Source: Alligator mississippiensis
Taxonomy: Eukaryota > Chordata > Crocodylia > Alligatoridae
Direction of reading: 5' to 3'
DNA: 64,000 bases
NCBI RefSeq assembly: GCF_030867095.1
Contig: NC_081824.1
Span: 237,858,719 to 237,922,718, forward strand
This document shows positions 32,346 through 42,659 of this stretch, one piece after another. Within the stretch, counting starts at the first letter, position 1, and every line of letters starts with the position of its first letter. A program made the translations under genes and the position numbers. Below the pieces are notes generated by a model, which saw only the letters and a list, made by a program, of their open reading frames with translations, was not told the origin of the DNA and ran no database searches.

Positions 32346-34208
32346 CTTATGATGTATGGTAGTAAAACACACCCAAGGGATTGCCACTTGCATGACTTGA
32401 ATCAGAAAATAAATATTTTTAGAGGCAGTTTGTGCAAGATGGAGGTTTTCCTGCTCAGTTAGTCTGCCAGCTCGTCAATGTCTCTCAGGAAATGCAAAGC
32501 TGTCAAGTTAAACTTGATTTACAATATGCCACGCCCTTAACAAAATTGTTTCTTGGTGTAGGAAACTTGTTCTTGTACCTCACTGCCTGGTAAGGTAAGG
32601 CACAGGCAATAGATTGTGTATCAAAGTTTGAACTCTTCTATTAAGAAAAAGGTAGAAAGGGTTTATGCATGTCACCCATAATGTCCTTATGTGGGGTGCA
32701 TTGCTGGCACCGCCTTACCCTAGCAACTCTCTCCTCTGCTCCCCCCACCTCTCTCCTGCCAGGGATGGACCCCAGTACCCCCAACCTGGACAAAGCCCAG
32801 GGTCCCCCCATGCTGCTGAGTGGGGGCATTCATACGTCCCTCCATTGGCTGCAGGCTGCTGCCAGCTGCCTGACAGATGACAGGGCAGTGTGGGGAGGCA
32901 TGTGCCTTACAGCCAGTGAGGGATGACACAGTTGCTCGGCTGGGCTTGGCTGTCCTTGGCAATGTCCGGCATGCTGGGAGGTGTGCGGGAGTGCCCCAGC
33001 CTTCCACCTCAGCCACTGCAGGCATCTACCTGCTTTCTCTAACTCTGGTTAGAGAAAACTGCATAGATTGGATCAATTCTGCTTTGGCTTTTTGGCTGTC
33101 TGTACTTAGCCTATGAATTCAGCACCTATGGTCTGATATGGGATATCCTCTTCCCTTCTTCTTTGTTACTAAAAATGAAGAAAAATAATGCCCCTTCTCC
33201 CTAAGGTACAGAATCTATCACAGCAAGCTTTGATGGTGAACCTACCTCTCATTGCATTACATTCATGTGGGAGTGTTTCCTGAAGAGGGACAGGGCTACA
33301 TGCAAAAAAGTGTCGTCTGGAACTGTGTAGTATAATCATCCTAAATGGTGTACAAAACCCATTTGTTTATAGTAACTCCAGCACAAGCCTCCTTGAACAG
33401 AAAAAGATTGAAATCAATAAGGTTGGTAGAGGAAGCATATAGACATACAAAGACTAGTCCAAGACCCCTGACTGTAACTAAATTAATAATTTTGATACCA
33501 ATGACTGGGTTGAGAGGTATTAGTAGAAGAAAATGCTTCCTTTTTTAAAATCCAGGGCTCTGCTTCAAAGGTCTCTTGACAGTCAAATTGTGTAGCCAGC
33601 ATAAAGGAAAGCTTTTGATGAATGAACAACAGCAATCCAATTTGTGCCCTCTTAAAGGACTCTATACACCTTATGCTTTCAGGTAGATCTAGAATCCTTT
33701 AGAATACAAAGGCTCACCTGTCTTTATACTCTGTAATGTCTGCCCATCACAAGAAAGATTTTAGATTATTGTCTTCATCTCTAGTTTTCTGGAATGGACC
33801 ACTATGGAGGCAAATGAGCTGATGTTGAAGGTATTGGGGATAAAGCAACCAAGACCATTTGGATAGTGGCCTGGAGTCCATAGAAGTGATATCCAAGGAA
33901 GGGCTGGAATTACAGGTGCTTGACCCTTGTGGAAAGAATAAAGGAAAGAACATCTTCTCTGTCACTTTTCATAATGCAGTTTTATCAGGGGAAGCATCTT
34001 CAAATAAAATTGGACTCCCTTGGTACCATAGTATCTCAGTGCATGAAAGTGTGGTGAAAGAAACATTAAGGCCAGCATTTAATATACACAAGATGAGATG
34101 CAAACAACTTGCATACACAGTACATAGCAATGTGAAAATGCTGTAGTTTATATCATAGGGATTTTTTATTAAAGCATCATGGATTTATCAACTCGGATTA
34201 TCTGAAAA
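32346..34208. other. NPHP1: NPHP1 intron, unassigned
   Basis: A C/G-rich patch at 32700-33010 stands out from AT-rich surroundings but has no recognised ends. No exon seen. Confidence 0.35.
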
Positions 34209-35680
34209 TTTATAGATTCATAGATGTTAGGGTCGGAACGGACCTCAATAGATCATCGAGTACAACCCCCTGCATAGGCAGGAAAGAGTGCTGGGTCTAG
34301 ATGACCCCAGCTAGCTGCATATCCAACCTCCTCTTGAAGACCCCCAGGGTAGGGGAGAGCACCACCTCCCTTGGGAGCCCGTTCCAGACCTTGGCCACTC
34401 GAACTGTGAAGAAGTTCTTCCTAATGTCCAGTCTAAATCTGCTCTCTGCTAGCTTGTGGCCATTATTTCTTGTAACCCCCGGGGGCGCCTTGGTGAATAA
34501 AACCTCACCAATTCCCTTCTGTGCCCCTGTGATGAACTTATAAGCAGCCACAAGGTCGCCTCTCAACCTTCTCTTGCGGAGGCTGAAAAGGGCCAGTTTC
34601 TCTAGTCTCTCCTCATAGGGCTTGGCCTGCAGGCCCTTAACTATACGAGTAGCCCTTCTCTGGACCCTCTCCAGGTTATCCGCATCCCTCTTGAAGTGCG
34701 GTGCCCAGAATTGCACGCAGTACTCCAACTGCGGTCTGACCAGCGCCCGATAGAGGGGAAGTATCACCTCTTTGGATCTTTTCGTCATGCAGCTGCTGAT
34801 GCATGATAAAGTACCATTAGCTTTTCTGATGGCTTCGTCACACTGCCGACTCATGTTCATCTTGGAGTCCACTAGGACTCCAAGATCCCTTTCCACTTCT
34901 GTGCCACCAAGCAGGTCATTTCCTAGGCAGTAGGTATGCTGGACATTTTTCCTCCCTAGGTGCAGCACTTTGCATTTCTCCTTGTTGAATTTCATTCTGT
35001 TGTTTTCTGCCCACTTGTCCAACCTGTCCAGGTCTGCTTGCAGCTGTTCCCTGCCCTCTGGCGTGTCCACTTCTCCCCACAGTTTTGTGTCATCCGCAAA
35101 CTTGGACAGAGTACACTTCATTCCCTCGTCCAAGTTGCTGATGAAGACATTAAAGAGTATCGGTCCAAGGACCGAGCCCTGCGGGACCCCACTGCGCACA
35201 CCCTTCCAGGTCAAGACCGACCCATCCACTACAACTCTCTGGGTACAACCCTCTAGCCAGTTCGCCACCCACCGGACTGTGTAGTCATCCAAGTCACAGC
35301 CTCTTAACTTGTTCACCAGTATGGGGTGGGATACTGTATCAAAGGCCTTCCTGAAGTCTAAGTACATGACATCCATCCCTACTCCTGTGTCCAGGCATTT
35401 CGTAACCTGGTCATAAAAAGAGACTAGATTAGTCAGGCACTATCTGCCTGCTACGAACCCGTGCTGGTTTCCCCTCAGCATAATTTGTCCTGCCAGGCTC
35501 TCGCAAATGTGAACCTTGATAATTTTTTCAAAGACTTTGCCAAGGATGGAGGTGAGACTGACTGGCCTATAGTTGCCCGGGTCCTCCTTCCTCCCCTTCT
35601 TGAAAATGGGGACCACATTGGCCCTTTTCCAGTCCTCCGAGACTTGGCCCGTGCGCCATGAGCGTTCAAATATTCCCGCC
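34209..35680 (-). mobile_element. Young antisense CR1 with near-intact reverse transcriptase
   Basis: About 1.47 kb, 5'-truncated, ending at the CR1 3' terminus (TATAGATTCATAGATGTTAGGG). On the minus strand an uninterrupted 359-codon frame (34297-35376) contains YLDFRKAFDTVSH, GVPQGSVLGPILFNVFIS, the catalytic [24 protein letters not shown] and FRLDIRKNFFTVRVAKVWNG. The same frame continues upstream to about 35694 (VVPIFKKGRKEDPGNYRP, GNQHGFVAGR), broken by one TAG at 35440-35442. No endonuclease remains, so it cannot move by itself. The upper end is about 120 bp from the last NPHP1 exon. Confidence 0.93.
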
Positions 35681-35800
35681 TCTTGTTTTAACACTGGGGA
35701 TAGTAGTCCATAGGATTACTGTTTTGCTTGGAATATACAGTCTTCTGTAGAAATGCCTTCAAGCATGGAGTACTGACCGCTTTTATATTCTTATTTCTAG

Positions 35801-36079
35801 AGAGATCAAGAATTTTTGAAGACCGTATTTACCCTGGTGTACCATGACTCTGTCTTCCCTCTTCTCCAGTCTACTTTCCTCCCAAAACATAAATGGGCAG
35901 ATGAAGAGTCAGAAGCCTCTCGCTGGAAAGTGATTGCTGACTTTTTGAAGCAGACCCGCGAAAATGATGGTGCGCTCTACTCTCTGCTGTCCTCAGAAAC
36001 TGTTCACAAAGTTTTTGATATTTCAGAGGTAGCATATGATTTTCTAGGAGAGGCAAGGAAAAGTAGTGTATCAGCATGA
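35801..36079 (+). CDS. NPHP1: NPHP1 terminal coding exon with stop
   Basis: This exon begins after TTATTTCTAG and runs 92 codons to TGA at 36077-36079. It carries the nephrocystin-1 C-terminal end: [34 protein letters not shown] and finally [14 protein letters not shown]. The mammalian protein ends in a similar YDFLGE(M)RK motif with a shorter, different tail, so the last few residues are divergent. The acceptor lies about 120 bp downstream of the 5'-truncated end of an antisense CR1 element. Branch point and polypyrimidine tract are in unique sequence. AATAAA motifs at 36149 and 36256 follow the stop. Confidence 0.92.
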   Translation, partial: RDQEFLKTVFTLVYHDSVFPLLQSTFLPKHKWADEESEASRWKVIADFLKQTRENDGALYSLLSSETVHKVFDISEVAYDFLGEARKSSVSA

Positions 36080-36280
36080 ATGGATATTAAGACAGTAATA
36101 GAGTGTGGCATATGCAAAATATATTAAAGGAATGACCTATCTAATCAAAATAAAAGGGTTTTATAGTTTATACAAAGCATATTTTGTAAGTAAATTGTAT
36201 TAGATTATCTGGACATATAATGACTTTTTTTACAAAGCATATACCAATAGATTAGAATAAAGTGTTTTATCTATTTAACT
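36080..36280 (+). other. NPHP1: NPHP1 3' UTR (probable)
   Basis: AT-rich sequence follows the NPHP1 stop, with AATAAA hexamers at 36149-36154 and 36256-36261. The second is followed by a T-rich stretch (TTGATTGTTTTTT), which suits a cleavage site near 36280. The end is inferred; RNA data would be needed to fix it. Confidence 0.55.
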
Positions 36281-36469
36281 ACATGGTTGATTGTTTTTTA
36301 AAAAGCTTCTGATCTGTATTTTTAAACATGGGTACAGTTATCAGTGACATCTATCTACTACTCTTATTGGCTTATGAAGGTGAATACTTTGTTGTACTGA
36401 CCATAGAGCTCAGCAAACTCTTAAAATGGATGTAACAGTATCTTCTTTAGTTGATTTAGAAGAGCTGTA

Positions 36470-36695
36470 CAACTATTCCTCACTTAACATCATAGTTACG
36501 TTCTTGAAAATTGCAACTTTAAGCAAAATGGTGTTAAGCAAATCCAATTACGTCACAAGAGTTACCTACTAGCAGGCGGTGCCAAACAGCCATAACCAAA
36601 CATTACGTGACTTTAAACATGTATGTTCTCTAATATATCAGTGATGTAATAACGAAACAACCTTAACTGGGATGACGTTAAGTGAGGAGTACCTG
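36470..36695. mobile_element. Tigger-like mariner MITE with TA duplication
   Basis: 226 bp between TA dinucleotides (36468-36469 and 36696-36697). Left end CAACTATTCCTCACTTAAC, right end complement CAGGTACTCCTCACTTAAC. The CCTCACTTAAC terminus and TA target match TcMar-Tigger elements. Confidence 0.8.
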
Positions 36696-36697
36696 TA

Positions 36698-38369
36698 TTT
36701 ACTTCTCCAGTCCATACTAGTTAGATGGTTATTTAACACAGGCCACCAGTCATAACTAAGACTACATTTTTGTCACAGCAGCCATGGAGGTTTGGAAACC
36801 ATAACATAGAAACTCAGAATCAGGAGGACCCTGGCATTCTATGGAAGGGAAGAGCACACAGGATCATGGAAGGTGTAATTCAGCCACAGATGTTGGCTGA
36901 AAGAATGGGGGCAATAGCCCTCCAAACTACAACTCCTATGAGGCAGTGGTCCAGATAGAGAAATGAGCTCTGGTAAGGTACTGTTTCACTGTTGTCAACA
37001 TGTAGCAAGCATGCTTTGGCACTTTTCCTTGAATACTGCATTTTCCACACCTCTTCTATGACATTTATTAAAAAGAATTGTGCCAAAATCATAGCCTTAG
37101 TCATAACACCCTAGTGGATAAGTAATTATTAAACAAAGAAAATAGCAATGAGTTGTAAGAAAACTAGTTTAGCAAGATATATTATGAATAGAAATAAATA
37201 TTTGCACATCCCTAGTTAATGAGCAGTGGGATACTCTTGTACTGAGACAATTTTAAATGTTTTTACTTAGGATGTATAGAGAGGGTGGGGTTGTTACATT
37301 AGAAGAAGGTGCTTAAAAAGATTAGGAGGAAGTTCAGTTTTCATTATACGCAAGCCCTAACTGCTTAACATCGTTACAATAAGCAGAATAAGCTAGAGTG
37401 AACTTACAGTGCACCATCTATTCCACATACGTGCTGTAAATTCACATCTGATCTTACTGCATACTAACTTCCTCATAGAGTCACTTAGGATTCATTGGGT
37501 GCATCCACACATGCAGGCACATGCACTTGCAGCAGCTCAAATAGAAGTGGCGCAAGTTTGAACTGGGGCTTTTTGCCTCAGTACATGTGCCCAGAAACAC
37601 ACTTTGGTGTGGGGCAAATTGTGCCACTTGGAACAAACTAACCCTGCTTGGCTCCTGGATCTACATCCAGGAGGAGCTAGAAGCTGGGGCCAGCACCTGT
37701 GTTGGCCCCAGCAATATAAAAAGCTGCCCTGGTGAGCAGTTCAGGGCCACTCGCTCTCAGGAGCTTCTGGGGCCCAGCCAATTGGTACCTGAGGACACTA
37801 CCCCTTGTGCCAGCTGGACTGCTGAAACAGCCATGAGAGTTCCCTGCACCCTCTACCCACTGCAGCAGTCTGGCAGTGGGGACTGCTGCCTGGCTGTGAC
37901 CTGCTGCCACCTTTGACAGCAAGTAGCTCCAAGGCTGTGGCCCTGCCAGACCTGGATGAGGACTGCATGGCCAATAGAGACATCTGCACCTCTGGGCCAG
38001 CTGCCAGCAGACTGTGGTTGCACAGTTGGCCTTTGTGCAGCACTACTGCCATGTGTGCCACCACCTGGTCATCTGGGCAGCTATTTCCTGGAAGATATTC
38101 TCAGCGTAATGGCCTGCTTTGAACTGTCAAAGCATGTCCTCCTGATCCCAAGTGGCCAGGAGGTCAACCACCTCCAGCTGGGTCCTAGGTGCCAGTTCTG
38201 AGCAGGCTCCTCTGCCTGAGTCCTGCCACTTGCCTCACTAGCAAGAATTCTGGTCTTCCCTATTTAAATCCTGCAAAATCCCTGATAAAAAAAAATCCCA
38301 AAGTCACTCTAAAATATCCCAAAATCCATGTTCTCCCACAATTAAAACAAAAGACCACTAGATATATCA
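36698..38369. other. NPHP1-MALL intergenic, unassigned
   Basis: A GC-richer block (37500-38230) starts with GGGTGCATCCACACATGC, like a MITE end, and carries a 109-codon ORF without recognisable domain. I found no matching right end. Remainder AT-rich. Confidence 0.35.
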
Positions 38370-38435
38370 TATGTGTGTGTGTGTGTGTATATATATATAT
38401 AGATATATAGATATATACAGAGAGAGAGAGAGAGA
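38370..38435. repeat. Compound microsatellite (GT)n(AT)n(GA)n
   Basis: GTGTGT run, then ATATAT, ATAGAT units and AGAGAG in 66 bp. Confidence 0.9.
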
Positions 38436-39712
38436 TCAAATGAGTTGGGTAATGTTTTATTGATATATTTACAATTTTAAAGCAATTTGGAAGCCTGCCA
38501 GTGCCTCTATCATCATAATAAAATAAATGCTAAATATCTATACAGTTTTGCATTGACTTTTGGCTTTTTTGTCATAGACAAATCAGAGCTGCCCCTACCC
38601 CCTTCACTCACCAAGATGTGCAGCACTGAACAGTGTTGATATGCCAGTGCCCTGCCCTTGCCCCTGACTCTCAACCTACAGCCTACCCCCACTCCATTCC
38701 CCTCACTCCTGCCCCACAGGGCCAGGTATGTGGGTGAGGGGTTTGTGGGGGTGGTGTGGGGTTAAGGGGTAGATTGTGGGGGGGCTGTGGGTGTGGGCAG
38801 ATGTATAAGGAGGGCTGCTCAGAAGGAGTGGGTCCCCTACCCCCCCCACAAGGTGCAGTCCCCCCCCCCCCGTTCCCCCCACATGGCCACAGCTCCTTCA
38901 CATGGGGCTACAGCCCCTCTGCAGGGCCCACGTGCCCCCAGCCCACCCCCACTTGCTGCCTCACCCAGCCCCAACTCCCTGCTCACTCCTTCCCCCCTGC
39001 TTACTTCTCCGGCCCCCTGCTCACTCCCCCATCCCCCAGCTCGCTCCCTTGGCTGGTCCCAGCCCCCTCTCACCCCCGCACCCAGCCCCAGCATCCCCAC
39101 ACTCACCAGTAGTAGCAGCGGCTGTCAGGGCCACTCAGGGCCTCATGGCACAGCCCCCCTGCGCAGTGTGGGGCAGCGGAGGGCAGTGGTTCTCAGCCCC
39201 AGTCGCTTGGCACCCGCACTGCCACTGCCACATTGCACAAGTGCAGCCCGGCTCGGTAGGGCACCGCACGGTGCCGCACACTCTCTGACAGCTCAGGATT
39301 GCTGGAGCTGTCACCCAGAGCCTGAGCCATGGCGCTTTGCTGAGCCGAGCCGAGTTGTATCCGTGTGATGCAGCAGCGGCAGCACATGTGCCAGGCAGCT
39401 GGGACTGAGCCCTGTTGCCCCACACTGACCTGCGGGACAGCTGTGCCATGAGGTGAGCGGGGAGACTGGGTTAGGGTTAGGGTCACCTCCGCCCCACTCC
39501 CTCCCCCACCCCACTCAACCCCTACTTACTTGGAAGGAAGCCTGGGTCCCTGCAGCCTGCATGCTGCTTGCCCTGAGCAGGGGCAAGGGCCAGCCATAGA
39601 GACACTGTGGCTGACTACCAGAGCATTTCTGTGGAGGACCCAAGTCTCCGGTTGCCTCAGGGCATGATCCGGGACTGTGCCCTGCCCCACTTTTTTTGCC
39701 CGGGTTTTATTT
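38436..39712. other. GC-rich intergenic block, probably transposon-derived
   Basis: C-rich sequence (38570-39110), then CpG-rich sequence with GGCAGTGGTTCTCAGCCCCAG (39181), which looks like a hAT terminus. Long ORFs on both strands (up to 193 codons) are Pro/Ser/Gly/Arg-rich and lack domains. No matching terminus fixed. Confidence 0.4.
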
Positions 39713-39860
39713 TGGTACCTGGATGTCCAGTCCAATCCCTTCCAACGAAGGAAATTTCATACTTTCCCTGGGCAGTTTATTCTACTGTTTGTACTGTCAG
39801 AACAGTAGGAAGTTTTGTTCTTAGATTTAATTGACACATGGCGAAAAGCCTTTAGTTGTC
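39713..39860 (-). mobile_element. Old antisense CR1 fragment
   Basis: CTGGATGTCCAGTCCAATCCCTTCC and GGGCAGTTTATTCTACTGTTTGTACTGTCAGAACAG match old CR1 3' regions in antisense. Short and diverged. Confidence 0.5.
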
Positions 39861-41119
39861 TTCGGAGGTTTGGTGGTCAGCTATGGTAGACTTAATTTAA
39901 TTGTAAAGGAAACCATCACGAAGGATGATTATCAAACATGGGCAGAGGGAAACAGCTAAACTACTGCTAGTTACAAAAGCCGAGTAAACCTTTTATTTGC
40001 ACATATTTTCGTATTTCTTTCCCTTTAACTGTGTGGTCTCTTTTGGGGAATGCCTTATTAAAGATAGTGTTAAATGACTGTTTCCCCCCAAAAAGATGGT
40101 TATGAACAGTCTTGAACTGTCCATGTCCATCCCTGGCTTCCCATGCATTCAGCTGCGACATAGATAGGACCTGTGGTTCTTTCCCAGGCAACCTGGGGTT
40201 GAGGTGGCACTTGGCTTCAGGCTGACTGGCAGATTGCCTGCCTCTTCTCCCTGACTGGCACCAGGCCAGCACACATCCCCCAGACTGGGGGGAAGGCAGT
40301 AGAGAGGGGAAGACAAGGGGGCAGGGTGAGGGCAGAAAGGGGTATGGTGGAGATTGGAAATGCAGGATAGTGTGGGCAGAGCCTGAACAGGGATGGGGCA
40401 GAATGGTGGGACTGCCTCAGACACCCTGAAGTTTCTCCCTCAACTCCATATGCTTATGCCATTGCATCAACATCCCACATCTTTACCAACTCCTGTTATT
40501 TGCCCCAGCACCCCACATCATCCACTTTCACTGGAAAGCCCCATGCTCATATACCCTCTGCATTTGCTGGCACTCAGTTACCCTCAGCAGCCCACCTTTT
40601 TATCATCCCCAACACATCATCTTCAGCACTTCACACATTCACTTGCGTTTGCATCTGGAAATGAGAAATGCACAATTATTGGCTACCTCTAAAAGTGTAG
40701 TTTAAGCAACTATCAAGAAACTATCAGTTTCACACTGGCAGAGAGAGACAGGGACAGAAACTCATTCTCCAGGGCAGCATGAAGCTGCATCAGCTGGAAG
40801 ACTGTCTTCTTTCTTCCTGCCATCCCCTGCCTCTTTCACTGCACACCTCCCAGCTTCTATAATGAATGCAGTAGGGGTCCTGCAGATAACAGACTTCTTT
40901 ATTGCCCTGCATGGATTGTTTCCCAGAGCACATCCCTTCTGTTTGCAGAATGATGCAGGAGTCCTATAGAATAAAAAGATGATCAAAAATATTTTGCTCA
41001 AGCAGCTTTAGTTCTGGCATTTGCCTGATCTTGCAACCTTAATAACATTCTCCTAACATAGTTCTTGTGTTGGTAATATAATATACTGGGAGGAGGAACC
41101 CCCAACACACCTATAGGTT
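39861..41119. other. Intergenic, unassigned
   Basis: No exon, promoter or repeat could be named. Confidence 0.35.
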
Positions 41120-41810
41120 GGGGGTGTCCTTCTCATCAGCTCGGAGGCAGAGAGGGATCTTGAAGTCATAATTGACTCCAAGATGAACATGAGCCAGCAG
41201 TGTAACGAGGCCATCAGCAAGGCCAATCGCACCTTGTCGTGCATTAGCAGGTGCATGACTAATAGAACAAAGGAGGTGATGCTCCCCCTCTATGCGGCAC
41301 TGGTCAGGCTGCAGTTAGAGTACTGTGTCCAGTTTTGGGTGCCACACTTCAAGAGGGGAATCTCGAGAGGGTCCAGAGGAGGGCCACTCGCATGATTAGT
41401 GGCCTTCGTGATAGACCCTACGGGGGGAGGTTGAGAAAGCTGAATCTCTACAGCCTTCACAAGAGACGGCTGAGGGGAGATCTTGTGGCCACCTATAAAT
41501 TTATTAGGGGGGGTCAACGGGGAATAGGGGATGTGCTGTTTACTAAGGCACCCCAGGGAGTGACTAGGAATAATGGGTGTAAACTAGTTGAGAGTGGATT
41601 TAGGTTAGATATTAGGAAGAAACTTTTCACAGTAAGGGTGGCCAGGATCTGGAATGGGCTTCCAAGAGAGGTGGTGCTATCACCTAGCTTGGAGGACTTC
41701 AAGAGGAGGCTAGATAGTCACCTGGCTGGGGTCATCTGACCTCGGTCCTCTTTCCTGCCAGGGACAGGGAATCAGACACGATAATCCATTGTGGTCCCTT
41801 CCGACTCTAC
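41120..41810 (+). mobile_element. CR1 fragment, sense, ending in a microsatellite
   Basis: 5'-truncated CR1 with MNMSQQCNEAISKANRTLSC, LVRLQLEYCVQFWVPHFKRG, a 134-codon open stretch through NGCKLVESGFRLDIRKKLF, and the tail CATTGTGGTCCCTTCCGACTCTAC. The usual ATCTATGA terminus is replaced by (TC)n(TA)n. Confidence 0.87.
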
Positions 41811-41812
41811 AA

Positions 41813-41846
<34 letters not shown>
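41811..41846. repeat. (TC)n(TA)n microsatellite at CR1 3' end
   Basis: Starts directly after the CR1 tail; probably grew from its terminal repeat. Confidence 0.85.
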
Positions 41847-42151
41847 AGTTAAGCAATATCTAAGGTGTGGAGAGTTTGGTAAGGATGTTATATAGGGAGT
41901 TAGCTAACAGCCTGCATGTATATGGGTTGTAAACACCAAAGGAACAGAATTATTTAGGATGGCACAAGGCAGCAGATCAGGGTGAAGCTCTCTCAATGGG
42001 AAGGCCCAAAGCCCGCAGTAGAGTTGGTGTCACTGAGCATACACTACAGTAGGGTATGTCCCTGCCCTGGCACAGGGATGGGTTGGGTTTCCTGATAGGG
42101 TTTTTTCTTCTCTAATTTTGATTGCTCTTTTATCAGGGTCTGTTGAATCTC

Positions 42152-42199
42152 TTGTTTTGTTTTGTTTTGTTTTGTTTTGTTTTGTTTTGTTTTGTTTTG
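42152..42199. repeat. (TTTTG)n pentanucleotide microsatellite
   Basis: Ten near-perfect GTTTT units about 350 bp upstream of the MALL start codon. The array is long and pure enough to be length-variable. It probably lies near the promoter or first transcribed bases, but no TATA or CpG-rich core is obvious nearby. Confidence 0.9.
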
Positions 42200-42551
42200 G
42201 GTATTAGTTAAATGCTACCATGACAAGTCCAGTTTGCAAGGGAGCTCCTATGGCTCTGGCACAAAAATATTGCAATATGTGTGCACACACCCAAGTTTTC
42301 ATTCATTTTTCAAAAATGGCTCTTGATCTGCTTGAGCCCTTTATGGCATGATATTTAGCCAGGGAGTAGCTGATGATTCTTCTAGTTGTAATGAGTGGAG
42401 AGACCTGCCAGGCTGGGACTGGTTTTACTGATTACGTCCATATGGGTGTGTCAGTGGTTACTCTTTTAAGCTTTGCATATCAGTGGGATTGCACAGATAA
42501 ATCCAAGTGTAGCGGAGCTGAAACTGTAGCAATTTACGCAGAGAAGAAGAA

Positions 42552-42659
42552 ATGGCACAAAGCTCTCTCCCACCACCTGCCACCCAACCAGAACCTGTCA
42601 TACCCTCCGGATCAGCTGTGTTTAAAACAATACCATATGCTTTTATCCTACCAGAGCTA
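42552..42659 (+). CDS. MALL: MALL exon 1 with start codon
   Basis: MALL (BENE) is a small tetraspanning MARVEL-domain protein of the MAL family. It lives in glycolipid- and cholesterol-rich membranes and has been linked to caveolin-1. This exon supplies 36 codons: a start at 42552-42554, a Pro/Ser-rich cytoplasmic leader, and KTIPYAFILPEL, the start of the first membrane segment. The donor is GTAAGT and the phase is 0. The F-xTIPYAF-LPEL pattern is diagnostic of MALL/MAL. Joined to the three later exons it makes a 158-residue protein, a little longer than the about 153 residues I recall for human MALL. The ATG context (gaagaaATGG) is a good one; upstream in the same frame I see no alternative start continuous with it. 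Confidence 0.93.

Noticed and set aside
37587..37916. 109-codon ORF in the NPHP1-MALL interval
   Set aside because: No recognisable family, an overlapping ORF on the other strand, and a likely MITE-type start at 37500; insufficient support for a gene.
38787..39368. 193-codon ORF rich in Pro, Ser and His
   Set aside because: Composition-driven in a C-rich block with open frames on both strands; no domain, no consistent start context, no splice partners.
39469..39482. TTAGGGTTAGGG telomere-like motif
   Set aside because: Just two units; expected by chance in a GC-rich block and not an interstitial telomere array.
41811..42199. Microsatellites considered as a CRISPR-like or satellite array
   Set aside because: Simple di- and pentanucleotide runs without spacers; ordinary microsatellites in a vertebrate genome.
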